64,000 nucleotides of DNA from an uncultured Bacteroidales bacterium (GTDB lineage: Bacteria; Bacteroidota; Bacteroidia; Bacteroidales; UBA932), in NCBI GenBank assembly GCA_944326335.1, contig CALVDM010000008.1, forward strand, positions 1 through 64,000, in the 5' to 3' direction. Shown piece by piece: positions 9,361 through 17,279 of this stretch. Every line of letters begins with the position of its first letter. Positions within the stretch are counted from its first letter, which is position 1. The position numbers and the translations under genes were made by a program. The notes below the pieces were generated by a model, which made no database searches, was not told the DNA's origin, and worked only from the letters and a program-made list of their open reading frames with translations.

Positions 9361-9654
9361 ATGGGATTCAATTTCGGATTTTTCAATGCACCGGAACACA
9401 GGGTGTTCAATTACAGGCCAAGGTATTATGACCCTGAAAAAGAGGCTCTGAAGGAGAAGTTCGGACATGTTGACGGCAGCAGGAGCAAGGAGAACTACAC
9501 TCCCGGCATCTATATCAAGGGCAGCTTGAGGAACGGCCGGTACCAGAAGACCAGGCAGGCCAACAAGTCCTTGAAAATCATCGGACTTGTCGGGCTCGCC
9601 CTTTTCTTCGTGGTGCTGGTTTATATCGCCAGATACTATTCGTTGCTTTGGTAA
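9361..9654 (+). CDS. Small single-pass membrane protein, unknown function
   Basis: A 97-residue protein. The first 70 residues are charged and rich in tyrosine and arginine (for example NYRPRYYDPEKEALKEKFG); one hydrophobic helix at about 72-92 is followed by YYSLLW. The positively charged segment before the helix predicts that the N-terminal part stays in the cytoplasm. I recognise no named family, but small genes of this kind sit upstream of mutL in other Bacteroidales. It appears to lead the five-gene operon and ends 17 bases before mutL. Confidence 0.75.
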   Translation: MGFNFGFFNAPEHRVFNYRPRYYDPEKEALKEKFGHVDGSRSKENYTPGIYIKGSLRNGRYQKTRQANKSLKIIGLVGLALFFVVLVYIARYYSLLW

Positions 9655-9671
9655 GGGACAGAGGGGAAGAG

Positions 9672-11540
9672 ATGGATATAAAGGTTCTGCCAGGCAATCT
9701 GGCCAACATGATAGCCGCAGGAGAAGTCGTCCAGCGGCCGGCTTCCGTTGTGAAGGAGCTTATGGAGAATGCGATTGACGCCGGGGCTGACACCGTGACG
9801 GTCTCTGTGCTCGACGCCGGACGGACGCTGATACAGGTGACGGACAATGGCCGTGGAATGTCTCCTGACGATGCGCTGATGTGTTTCGAGCGTCATGCCA
9901 CATCGAAGATATCCTCGGTGGAGGATTTGTCGGCAATCATGACTTTCGGTTTCCGCGGGGAGGCTCTTGCATCCATAGCTGCCGTGTCGGAAGTCACTCT
10001 GAAGACACGCCGGCAGGAAGACGAGGTCGGATGCGAGGTGGTGTTCGCGGATTCGCAGCTGGTCTCGAGAAGGGAGGTGTCGGCTCCCGCAGGCGCGAAC
10101 TTCGCGGTCAGGAACCTGTTCTATAATGTCCCGGCACGCAGGAAGTTCATGAAGTCCGACAATGTGGAGATGAAGCACATTGTCTCGGAATTTCTCAGGA
10201 TAGCCCTCACTCGTCCGGAACTGAACCTGACCCTCGTCTCCAACAACAGGGAAGTGTATGTGCTGAAAAAGGCCAATTCCCTGAAATTCAGGATACAGGA
10301 CCTTCTCGGAAGCGCTGTGGCGAATTCTGTCGTGAGCCTCTCCACAGACACCTCCGTCGTGAGGATATCCGGGTATGTGGGGCGGCCGGATGCCGCAAGG
10401 AAGAATCAGGGCAACCAGTATTTCTTCGTGAACGGAAGATATTTCCGCAGCCCGTATTTCCACAAGGCGGTGATGAACGCATTCAGCAATCTCGTCCCGG
10501 AAGGCACATCCCCGTCCTACTTCATCTATCTTGAGGTCGACCCCCATACAGTCGATGTGAATATCAGCCCCACCAAGACCGAAGTCAAGTTCGAGGAAGA
10601 CAATGTCATATTCCAGACCCTGTATGCATGCATCAAGGAGGCCACGGGAAAGAGTTCATTCGGCGATGCCATAGATTTCGACAGAGAGGGTGCCCCGGAG
10701 ATACCTGTCCTGAGCCGCAGTTACAGGGAGTCGCATCCGTATCCGGAGGCTCCGGCAGTGGATTTCAATCCGGATTTCAATCCGTTCGAGAACGACGGAT
10801 TCCCTTCCGAGTCATCCCCGTATTCCAATTCCATGGCTATGGAGCATGTGTCGGAGTCCGGCAGGCATGCATCCGCAGGCGCGCCGGGAGACGAATTCCT
10901 TTCAAGCAGGAAGGAATTTTTCGTGGACAGGAGGGAAGACTACGGCAAGCTTTTCGAGGACAGGATTATGCCCGCCGCACAGACGATGGTCTACAAGGGG
11001 AAATACATTTTCGCTCCCGTGAAGTCAGGCGTGATGGTGGTGAATATCAGGCGGGCCATGGAGAGGATTCTCTTCGACTCGAACCTGAAGGCGCTGAAAG
11101 ACAATGGACGGGTCACGCAGACCTCCCTGTTCCCGGTGAGCGTGCATATCGGGACGGAAAACATGTATCTCTTCTCCGAATACGGGGAAATCCTGAAGAC
11201 TCTCGGCTTCGACATACGGGCGGAAGGCAGGGATGCGGTCTCGGTGCACGGTGTCCCGGAAGGTTTCCCGTCCGACTCGGGAAAGGTGGAGAAGATGATT
11301 CCGGACCTGATTCTCGCCCTTTCCGACGACCATGTTTCCGCCGATGCCGACATGCTTTCATCCATCGCCGACAGATTCGCACGGCTCGCGTCCGTAAATT
11401 CGGATGCTGTCAGGACGAATGTCGAGGCACAGAGGTTGATAGACGACCTCTTCCGCTGCGGAAACACTGAATATACGAATTCCGGGCACAGGATATTGTC
11501 TGTCCTGTCGGAAGACCAGCTGAACAAGATGTTTAACTGA
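9672..11540 (+). CDS. mutL: DNA mismatch repair protein MutL
   Basis: MutL links mismatch recognition by MutS to strand removal. The start at 9672 gives MDIKVLPGNLANMIAAGEVV, the conserved MutL N-terminus, preceded by a purine-rich GAGGGGAAGAG; the frame opens at 9648 but those eight codons are not conserved. GHKL ATPase motifs are clear: ENAIDAGA, DNGRGM, GFRGEAL and, near 305, PTKTEVKF. The C-terminal dimerisation domain is present, but where endonuclease MutLs carry DQHA(x)2E this protein has VNIRRAMERI (about residues 455-465), and no CPHGRP is seen near the end. Length 622 residues is normal. Confidence 0.95.
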   Translation: MDIKVLPGNLANMIAAGEVVQRPASVVKELMENAIDAGADTVTVSVLDAGRTLIQVTDNGRGMSPDDALMCFERHATSKISSVEDLSAIMTFGFRGEALASIAAVSEVTLKTRRQEDEVGCEVVFADSQLVSRREVSAPAGANFAVRNLFYNVPARRKFMKSDNVEMKHIVSEFLRIALTRPELNLTLVSNNREVYVLKKANSLKFRIQDLLGSAVANSVVSLSTDTSVVRISGYVGRPDAARKNQGNQYFFVNGRYFRSPYFHKAVMNAFSNLVPEGTSPSYFIYLEVDPHTVDVNISPTKTEVKFEEDNVIFQTLYACIKEATGKSSFGDAIDFDREGAPEIPVLSRSYRESHPYPEAPAVDFNPDFNPFENDGFPSESSPYSNSMAMEHVSESGRHASAGAPGDEFLSSRKEFFVDRREDYGKLFEDRIMPAAQTMVYKGKYIFAPVKSGVMVVNIRRAMERILFDSNLKALKDNGRVTQTSLFPVSVHIGTENMYLFSEYGEILKTLGFDIRAEGRDAVSVHGVPEGFPSDSGKVEKMIPDLILALSDDHVSADADMLSSIADRFARLASVNSDAVRTNVEAQRLIDDLFRCGNTEYTNSGHRILSVLSEDQLNKMFN

Positions 11541-11552
11541 AACCAGAAAAAA

Positions 11553-12248
11553 GTGGAAAATTACTCATACAACAGAGGAGGGGGATTCTTCGGCTCCATC
11601 CCTCCCGCCATCAAGAACATCATCATCATCAATATCCTGGTGATGCTCATGACAATTCTGAACCAGGATTACATGATGTCCCGCTTCGCCCTGTACTATC
11701 CGGCTTCGCCGGATTTCAGGCTGTGGCAGATAATCACTCACATGTTCATGCACGGGGGATTCTGGCATATCTTCTTCAACATGTACACCCTGTTCATCTT
11801 CGGCTCCGTGCTCGAAAGGGTCTGGGGCACGAAGAAGTTCCTTGTGTTCTATTTCGTCACCGGAATAGGTGCCGCACTGCTGCACATTGCCGTGCAGTTC
11901 ATCGAGGCCCAGATCTACATCTCGCAGATGGCGGAAGGGTCGCGGCAGGCTGCAGTCGCGTACGAGGTTTTGAAGTCAATTCCTACTGTTGGCGCATCTG
12001 GTGCCATCTATGGCGTGCTTATGGGCTATGCGATGCTTTTCCCTGATTCGGTGCTCACTCTCATATTCCCTCCGGTCTCGCTGAAGGCCAAGTGGTTTGT
12101 GGTGATATTTGCTGTGATAGAGCTTTTTACGGGTATAAAGAGCATTTCGAGCATAGGCGGAGGAATAGCACATTTCGCACATCTCGGAGGTATGCTTTTC
12201 GGTTGGCTGCTGATTCTCTACTGGAAGAAGAGGCACCGGATGTATTGA
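11553..12248 (+). CDS. Rhomboid-family intramembrane serine protease
   Basis: A 231-residue membrane protein of six hydrophobic segments. The catalytic dyad is complete: Ser149 in GASGAIYG and His210 in HFAHLGG. The oxyanion-side HGGFWHIFFN segment (67-76) and the WR-like L1 loop are also present. It should cut transmembrane segments of client proteins. Translation probably starts at a GTG codon, giving MENYSYNRGGG, 12 bases after mutL; the next ATG would remove residues that family members share. It is the third gene of the mutL operon. Confidence 0.9.
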   Translation: MENYSYNRGGGFFGSIPPAIKNIIIINILVMLMTILNQDYMMSRFALYYPASPDFRLWQIITHMFMHGGFWHIFFNMYTLFIFGSVLERVWGTKKFLVFYFVTGIGAALLHIAVQFIEAQIYISQMAEGSRQAAVAYEVLKSIPTVGASGAIYGVLMGYAMLFPDSVLTLIFPPVSLKAKWFVVIFAVIELFTGIKSISSIGGGIAHFAHLGGMLFGWLLILYWKKRHRMY

Positions 12249-12257
12249 TGCGGTCCG

Positions 12258-13355
12258 ATGAGCAGGAGTCTTATAGGGGGTATCACCAACAGGGTGCTGA
12301 TGCTTGTAGCGGCGGCATTGCTTGTGCTGTCGTATCTGTCGGCGTTCGTGAATCCTGCGAAGGCCTGGTACATGATGCTTCCCGGGCTGCTGTTCTTCCC
12401 GCTTGCCGCACTTAATGTTTTTCTGCTTCTCTGGGCCATAGTCCGCCGATCCAAGGCATTCCTGATACCTCTCGTGGCCCTGCTGCCCACCCTGCTCTTC
12501 GCAGGGAGATATATCCGCACCGGAAGCAGGGACGGCATTCCGGGAGACGGCTCTGACACTGCCGTGAAAATTGTCTCATACAATGTCGGGCGGTTTGCGG
12601 ATATCCCGGACAGGAAAGGAAGGATGAGCCGCACGGAATGCAGGGATTCGATATATGCCTTCCTCGACAGGACGGATGCGGACATAATCTGCATGCAGGA
12701 ATATTATGTCGGTGATGTTGAGGACCTTGAAAAGGAGATGGAATCCAGATTCGGAGAATACGACTATGACTACTATGTCTTTACAGGGAAGAACGGGTGC
12801 TTCGGGAATGTCACCCTCAGCCGCTTCCCGATTCTGGAGCAGGGGGTCGTGAAATTCGAGCACAGCGCGAACCTTGCCCTGTTCACCGACATTGAAGCCC
12901 GCGGCAGCCGTTTCCGCCTGTACAACTGTCATTTCGAGAGCTACAACATCTCCTTCCCGGGTATCGTCAAGGGCCTGCTCGAGCGGAACGACGGCATCCT
13001 GAAGGAGACCGGAGACAAGATGCGGCATTCCCTTTCGCTGAGGCCGAGACAGGTCGACAAGGTGCTGGAACATATCGCGGACTGCCGTCTTGAGACCATA
13101 TTGTGCGGAGACTTCAACGACAACCCGATGTCCTATACCTACCAGAGGCTCATCCGGGGGCATCGAGACACATTCTGCGAGTCCGGCAGCGGGTTCGGGG
13201 CCACTTACCGCTTCCTTTGGCCTGCCCTGAGAATCGACTATGTGTTCCTGCCGAAGTCTTATTCCACATCTGCCCATATCACACCAAAAATAAAGTTTTC
13301 GGACCACTATCCTGTCGTATCCATGTTTACGGCGGAGTCCGGCAAAGACAAATGA
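12258..13355 (+). CDS. Membrane-anchored endonuclease/exonuclease/phosphatase-family protein
   Basis: A 365-residue protein. Three hydrophobic segments lie in the first 85 residues, followed by an EEP catalytic domain from about residue 108. Visible EEP signatures are KIVSYNVGRF, the metal-binding glutamate in ICMQEYY, GDFND near 287 and the terminal SDHYPV. The domain should hydrolyse phosphodiester or phosphomonoester bonds, probably on the outer face of the inner membrane. Bacteroidales often encode this protein after the rhomboid gene. Its stop overlaps the start of the YrdC-family gene by 4 bases. Confidence 0.85.
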   Translation: MSRSLIGGITNRVLMLVAAALLVLSYLSAFVNPAKAWYMMLPGLLFFPLAALNVFLLLWAIVRRSKAFLIPLVALLPTLLFAGRYIRTGSRDGIPGDGSDTAVKIVSYNVGRFADIPDRKGRMSRTECRDSIYAFLDRTDADIICMQEYYVGDVEDLEKEMESRFGEYDYDYYVFTGKNGCFGNVTLSRFPILEQGVVKFEHSANLALFTDIEARGSRFRLYNCHFESYNISFPGIVKGLLERNDGILKETGDKMRHSLSLRPRQVDKVLEHIADCRLETILCGDFNDNPMSYTYQRLIRGHRDTFCESGSGFGATYRFLWPALRIDYVFLPKSYSTSAHITPKIKFSDHYPVVSMFTAESGKDK

Positions 13356-13975
13356 CCATGGAACTGAAAGAAATTTATTCCGAGTCGGTGGAGACGCTGC
13401 GCAAGGGCGGACTCCTCCTTTATCCTACCGACACGGTCTGGGGGCTTGGCTGTGATGCCACTGACCCTGAAGCCGTCGCCCGAGTATATGCCCTCAAAAG
13501 ACGCTCCGACAGCAAATCCCTCGTGCTCCTTGCCGACGGGCTCGACATGATTGCGAGATATGTGAAGGAGATTCCCGAGATGGCTGTGCAGCTTGTCGAA
13601 GTAAATGACAGGCCGATGACGATAATATATCCCGGGGCTGTTGCCGGTGTCCGCCCTGCAGAGGGGGAGAAGCCTCTGAAAGACAAGCGGGCCCTTGCCT
13701 ACAATACCGTCGCGGAAGACGGCTCTGTCGGAATCAGGATTCCCATGTCGGACTTCTGCAGGGAACTTGTCAGACGCTTCGGCAGGCCTGTAGTCTCCAC
13801 TTCAGCCAACATTTCCGGCATGCCTGCCCCTCGCGGGTTCGGCGACATTCCGGACGAGATAAAGTCCGGGGTGGACTATATAGTGGAGCCTTCTTTGGAG
13901 AAAGGGGCCACCGGACAGTCTTCATCCATCATAAGGATAGGCCTTGACGCCACTGTCGAAATAATCCGGAAGTGA
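13352..13975 (+). CDS. L-threonylcarbamoyladenylate synthase (Sua5/YciO/YrdC family)
   Basis: This enzyme would make threonylcarbamoyl-AMP, the donor for t6A at position 37 of ANN-decoding tRNAs. The start at 13352 (ATGA overlap with the previous stop) gives 207 residues, MTMELKEIYSESVE; the upstream in-frame sequence belongs to the EEP gene. Family motifs are YPTDTVWGLGCDA, ALKRRSDSKSLVLL and the nucleotide-binding VVSTSANISG. It has only the YrdC domain, without the C-terminal Sua5 domain, like TsaC. A YciO-type paralogue without this activity is the alternative. Confidence 0.88.
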   Translation: MTMELKEIYSESVETLRKGGLLLYPTDTVWGLGCDATDPEAVARVYALKRRSDSKSLVLLADGLDMIARYVKEIPEMAVQLVEVNDRPMTIIYPGAVAGVRPAEGEKPLKDKRALAYNTVAEDGSVGIRIPMSDFCRELVRRFGRPVVSTSANISGMPAPRGFGDIPDEIKSGVDYIVEPSLEKGATGQSSSIIRIGLDATVEIIRK

Positions 13976-13994
13976 CCTGTCTGCACGTCTGTGC

Positions 13995-14729
13995 TCAGAG
14001 CAGGAAATGCGAATACACAGCCATTACCGCCGCGATTGCGGCGGTTTCTGTTCTCAGTCTGGACGGCCCGATGTGGACAGGGATGAAGCCGCATTCCACG
14101 GCAAGCCTCACTTCTTCAGTGGAGAAATCGCCTTCCGGGCCAATCAGCACGCTTACGGCCCTGCACTCCGCAGGCATCCCTTCAAGGGCTTCCCTTATGG
14201 ATATCCTCGGCCGGGAGCCGTCTTCGAAGCAGCATGCGACGAGTTTCAGCCTTTCTTCCCGGCTGCGGCAGGAAGAGATGTAATCCTTCACGCTTGAACC
14301 TTCAAGTATTTCAGGGATTTTTCCCTTGAGGGACTGTTTGGCTGAAGACAGCAATATCCTCTGCACCCTTTCAGGCTTCATGACCTTCCGTTCGGAATGC
14401 TCCCCGGTCACGGGGACTATCGAATCCACGCCGATTTCGCATGCCTTTCCGGCGAACCACTCATATCTGTCCATGTTCTTGGTCGGGCACACGGCCATCT
14501 GCAGGTCGTAGGGGTGCCCTCCCCAGCCGGCCGTGCGCGAGAGGACCTCGGCTTCCACCCTTCTGGGGGATGCCGACACTATCCTGCACTCCATGAGAGT
14601 GCCTTTGCCGTCTATCACGGAAATCATGTCGCCGGCAGAGTGCCTCAGCACTTTTGCGCAATGCCCGGATTCCTCCTCATCGAGGACAAGCATGTCCCCG
14701 TCTGCCATGCCGGAATAAAACAGCTCCAT
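13995..14729 (-). CDS. rsmE: 16S rRNA (uracil(1498)-N(3))-methyltransferase
   Basis: RsmE methylates U1498 of 16S rRNA using S-adenosylmethionine. An N-terminal PUA-like part (GHCAKVLRHSAGD) is followed by a SPOUT knot domain whose signature LIGPEGDFSTEEV and terminal LGPSRLRTETA-like stretch (here IGPSRLRTETAAIAA) form the cofactor site. The ATG at 14729 gives MELFYSG, which aligns with the usual family start; an in-frame ATG four codons upstream at 14741 is the alternative. It converges on the YrdC-family gene. Confidence 0.93.
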   Translation of the reverse strand: MELFYSGMADGDMLVLDEEESGHCAKVLRHSAGDMISVIDGKGTLMECRIVSASPRRVEAEVLSRTAGWGGHPYDLQMAVCPTKNMDRYEWFAGKACEIGVDSIVPVTGEHSERKVMKPERVQRILLSSAKQSLKGKIPEILEGSSVKDYISSCRSREERLKLVACCFEDGSRPRISIREALEGMPAECRAVSVLIGPEGDFSTEEVRLAVECGFIPVHIGPSRLRTETAAIAAVMAVYSHFLL

Positions 14730-14758
14730 AAGCAAGAACATTAACCGGGTGCAATATA

Positions 14759-14789
14759 TTGAAAAATTTCAAAACAGTTCCTATCTTCG
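14759..14789 (+). promoter_or_regulatory. Promoter for the phosphodiesterase gene
   Basis: TTG (14759-14761), a 20-base spacer and TATCTTCG (14782-14789) form a Bacteroidota-type promoter with one mismatch in the -7 box. It would give a leader of about 15-20 bases before the ATG at 14810. This also argues against the longer frame that opens at 14759. Confidence 0.5.
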
Positions 14790-14809
14790 TCCGATTTATT
14801 CAGACACGC

Positions 14810-15328
14810 ATGTATATAGGTCTCATATCGGATACTCACGGCATCTTCGACGAGCCCTTCAGGAAATTTCTCGGACCGGTCGATGAAATATGGCATGCCG
14901 GAGACTTCGGCTCAATCGGAGTGGCGGAGGCCATATCCGCCTTCAAGCCCCTGAGGGGCGTCTACGGTAATTGCGACGGTTATGATGTCAGGCTCGAATA
15001 TCCTCTCTTCCAGCTGTTCCGCTGCGAGGATATGAAAGTGCTGATGACACATATCGGAGGCTATCCCGGACGTTATGACCCGAGGGCACGCGCCATGATA
15101 GACGAGTATCGTCCGGATGTGTTCGTGTGCGGGCATTCCCACATCCTGAAAGTGGTGAACGACACGAAGCGTGACATGCTTGTCATAAATCCGGGTGCGG
15201 AGGGAATCCAGGGGTTCCACATAGTGAGGACGGCTCTCCGTTTCCGTATCGAAGGCCGGGACATCAGGGACATGGAAGTTTTCGAGCTCGACAAGGTCAG
15301 AACGGGAAGAGAAGCGGAAGCACGATGA
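14810..15328 (+). CDS. Metallophosphoesterase, YfcE/MJ0936 family
   Basis: A 172-residue cytoplasmic phosphodiesterase starting MYIGLISDTHG. The calcineurin-type metal motifs are all present: SDTHG, HAGDFGS, GNCDGYD and GHSHILKV. The small size and motif spacing match the YfcE group, which acts on model phosphodiesters; the natural substrate is unknown. Its 3' end overlaps the 3' end of the convergent SLC13 permease gene by 32 bases. Confidence 0.85.
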   Translation: MYIGLISDTHGIFDEPFRKFLGPVDEIWHAGDFGSIGVAEAISAFKPLRGVYGNCDGYDVRLEYPLFQLFRCEDMKVLMTHIGGYPGRYDPRARAMIDEYRPDVFVCGHSHILKVVNDTKRDMLVINPGAEGIQGFHIVRTALRFRIEGRDIRDMEVFELDKVRTGREAEAR

Positions 15329-17156
15329 CCATCACGATTCCCATTATTATCTGCAGCGGCAGCCCGACCTTGACGTAGTCCATGAATGTATATTGCCCTG
15401 CCGGCATCACAAGTGCGTTCGGCGGTGTCGAGAACGGCGAGGCGAAACACATGCTCGCCGCCACGGTCACGGCGAAGAGGAACGGGACAGGGCTTACCCC
15501 GAGCTGTACCGCACTCTGCAGGGCGATAGGCGCCATAAGCACTGCAGTGACGGTGTTGCTTATGAACATTGTCATCAGAGAAGATGTGAAGTAGATGCCT
15601 GCGAGCAGGGCGACCGGTCCGAAGTCTCCCAGTCCGCTGACGAGTGCCCCGGATATGTATCCGGAGACGCCTGTCTTCTCGAGTGCCGTGGACATCGGGA
15701 GCATGGCCGCAAACAGCACTATGGTCTCCCAGTTTATGGTCTTGTAGGCCGCCTCCACATTCCTGAAGCATCCTGTCAGCACCATCAGTATCCCGGCAAT
15801 CATGACAGCCGTGACCGGGGCCACCGGGATGAAGTCGAACACCATCATCACCACCATCAGTATCATGATTGCCGCAGCGACGGGCGCCTTGTAGTCGAGG
15901 GTGACTTTGGCCGCTTCCTCGAGAGGCTGCCCGAGCACTACCCACTCGCTGTCTTCGCGGCTGAGCCTTGCTATGTCCTGCCAGGAACCCTGGACCAGGA
16001 GCACGTCTCCGCTGTGCATCTTCGCGTCTCCGAGTTCATGCAGGATGTAGTCGTTCTTTCTCCTGATGCCGAGCACGTTCACATTGAACTTGTCCCTGAA
16101 CCCGGCTTCCTTTATGCTCCTGTTTATGAGGTCTGACGACGGCATCAGCACTATCTCGGCTATGCCGATGTCGTAGAATGCCAGGGTCTTTCCGGCTCCT
16201 GACGCCACTTCTGACGTGTGTTCATCGAGCATCTCCATGCGGTAGTCGGAGGCGAACCTTGAGACATTCTCGTCGCTCCCGTTCATGTAAAGCACATCCC
16301 CGGAGCTTATGACAGTGTCCGGCGAAGCCAGTTCCTGGGTGACTGTCTTCAGGAACCGGTGCTGCGAAGTCTCGCCCCGTCTGATTTCCAGGATATTGAT
16401 GCCGTATTTCCGGCGCAGGTCGAGCTCAAGGACGGTCTTTCCGGTTATGTAAGACCTGTCTGTCACGCGCACCCTGAAAAGATTGTCCGCAAGGCTGTAT
16501 TCGCTCACCAGCTGGTTGAGGGATTTCCCCGTTGTCACCTTCTCCTTCTTCTTTTCCTTCCTGGAAAGGAAGATTTTCGAAAGGGGGAGAAGGACTATTA
16601 TTCCTGTGGCCAGACATATCAGGCCCACCGGGAGGAACGAGAAGAATGACAGTTCATCGTAGCCTGCGCCTGTGAGCGTGTCCTGGATTATGAGGTTCGG
16701 CGGCGTTCCGATGAGGGTCATCATCCCTCCCATGCTGCTCGCGAATGCAAGCGGCATCAGCAGCCGTCCGGGACTCATCCCCGCGTTATAGGCGAGGCTC
16801 ACGACTATGGGCAGCAGAAGGGCTACGGTGCCGGTGTTGCTGACAAATGCACCTATGCCCCCTGTCACGAGCATCACGAGCAGGAACAGTTTCAGCTCGC
16901 TCTTGCCTGCAAGTTTCAGTATCTTCGAACTTATCATCTTTGCCAGACCGGTCTGGAAAATGGCTCCCCCGACCACGAAAAGCCCTATCATCATGATCAC
17001 CACCTGGTTGGAGAATCCCGCGAGGGCTTCCTCAGGCGTGAGTACCTGGAATATCAGAAGGGAGAGAAGGGCGCACAGGGCCACGATGTCGGAACGGAAC
17101 TTTCCGGACACGAAAAAAGCCGCTGCAATGACAAGTATTGTTATCGTAATCAACAT
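15297..17156 (-). CDS. SLC13-family permease with two TrkA-C domains
   Basis: A 619-residue inner-membrane transporter of the ArsB/NhaD ion-transporter fold. The N-terminal half has about five or six membrane segments with the SNTGTVALLLP hairpin (residues 104-114) and TLIGTPPNLII. A soluble insert of about residues 205-385 looks like two RCK C-terminal (TrkA-C) domains. The second half of the membrane domain has the matching SNTVTAVLMAP and SPFSTPPNALVMPAG. Members carry dicarboxylates, sulfate or other anions; the RCK-C insert suggests ligand gating. Specificity cannot be predicted. Confidence 0.85.
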   Translation of the reverse strand: MLITITILVIAAAFFVSGKFRSDIVALCALLSLLIFQVLTPEEALAGFSNQVVIMMIGLFVVGGAIFQTGLAKMISSKILKLAGKSELKLFLLVMLVTGGIGAFVSNTGTVALLLPIVVSLAYNAGMSPGRLLMPLAFASSMGGMMTLIGTPPNLIIQDTLTGAGYDELSFFSFLPVGLICLATGIIVLLPLSKIFLSRKEKKKEKVTTGKSLNQLVSEYSLADNLFRVRVTDRSYITGKTVLELDLRRKYGINILEIRRGETSQHRFLKTVTQELASPDTVISSGDVLYMNGSDENVSRFASDYRMEMLDEHTSEVASGAGKTLAFYDIGIAEIVLMPSSDLINRSIKEAGFRDKFNVNVLGIRRKNDYILHELGDAKMHSGDVLLVQGSWQDIARLSREDSEWVVLGQPLEEAAKVTLDYKAPVAAAIMILMVVMMVFDFIPVAPVTAVMIAGILMVLTGCFRNVEAAYKTINWETIVLFAAMLPMSTALEKTGVSGYISGALVSGLGDFGPVALLAGIYFTSSLMTMFISNTVTAVLMAPIALQSAVQLGVSPVPFLFAVTVAASMCFASPFSTPPNALVMPAGQYTFMDYVKVGLPLQIIMGIVMVIVLPLLFPF

Positions 17157-17211
17157 GGTCTTTTATGTAAGAGAGGTTTCCCGGGCGAATTTGATGCCGA
17201 AGACATGGAAA

Positions 17212-17242
17212 CAAATTTACAAAAAGTTATTTGTCGTGCAAA
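17212..17242 (-). promoter_or_regulatory. Promoter for the SLC13 permease gene
   Basis: On the minus strand TTTG (17242-17239), a 19-base spacer and TAAATTTG (17219-17212) match the Bacteroidota consensus exactly. The leader to the start at 17156 is about 50 bases. Confidence 0.65.
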
Positions 17243-17247
17243 ATCGT

Positions 17248-17255
17248 TATTTTTG
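17248..17255 (+). promoter_or_regulatory. Candidate -7 element for radA
   Basis: TATTTTTG lies 25 bases before the radA start codon at 17280. The nearest TTTG (17230-17233) is only 14 bases upstream, so the -33 half is uncertain. It interleaves with the divergent SLC13 promoter. Confidence 0.4.
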
Positions 17256-17279
17256 CATCGGTATAAACCATACGGAGAC

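Noticed and set aside
13103-13351. Longer start for the YrdC-family protein
   Set aside because: The extra 83 codons lie inside the EEP gene in another frame and lack any family residues; the ATGA overlap at 13352 gives the standard N-terminus.
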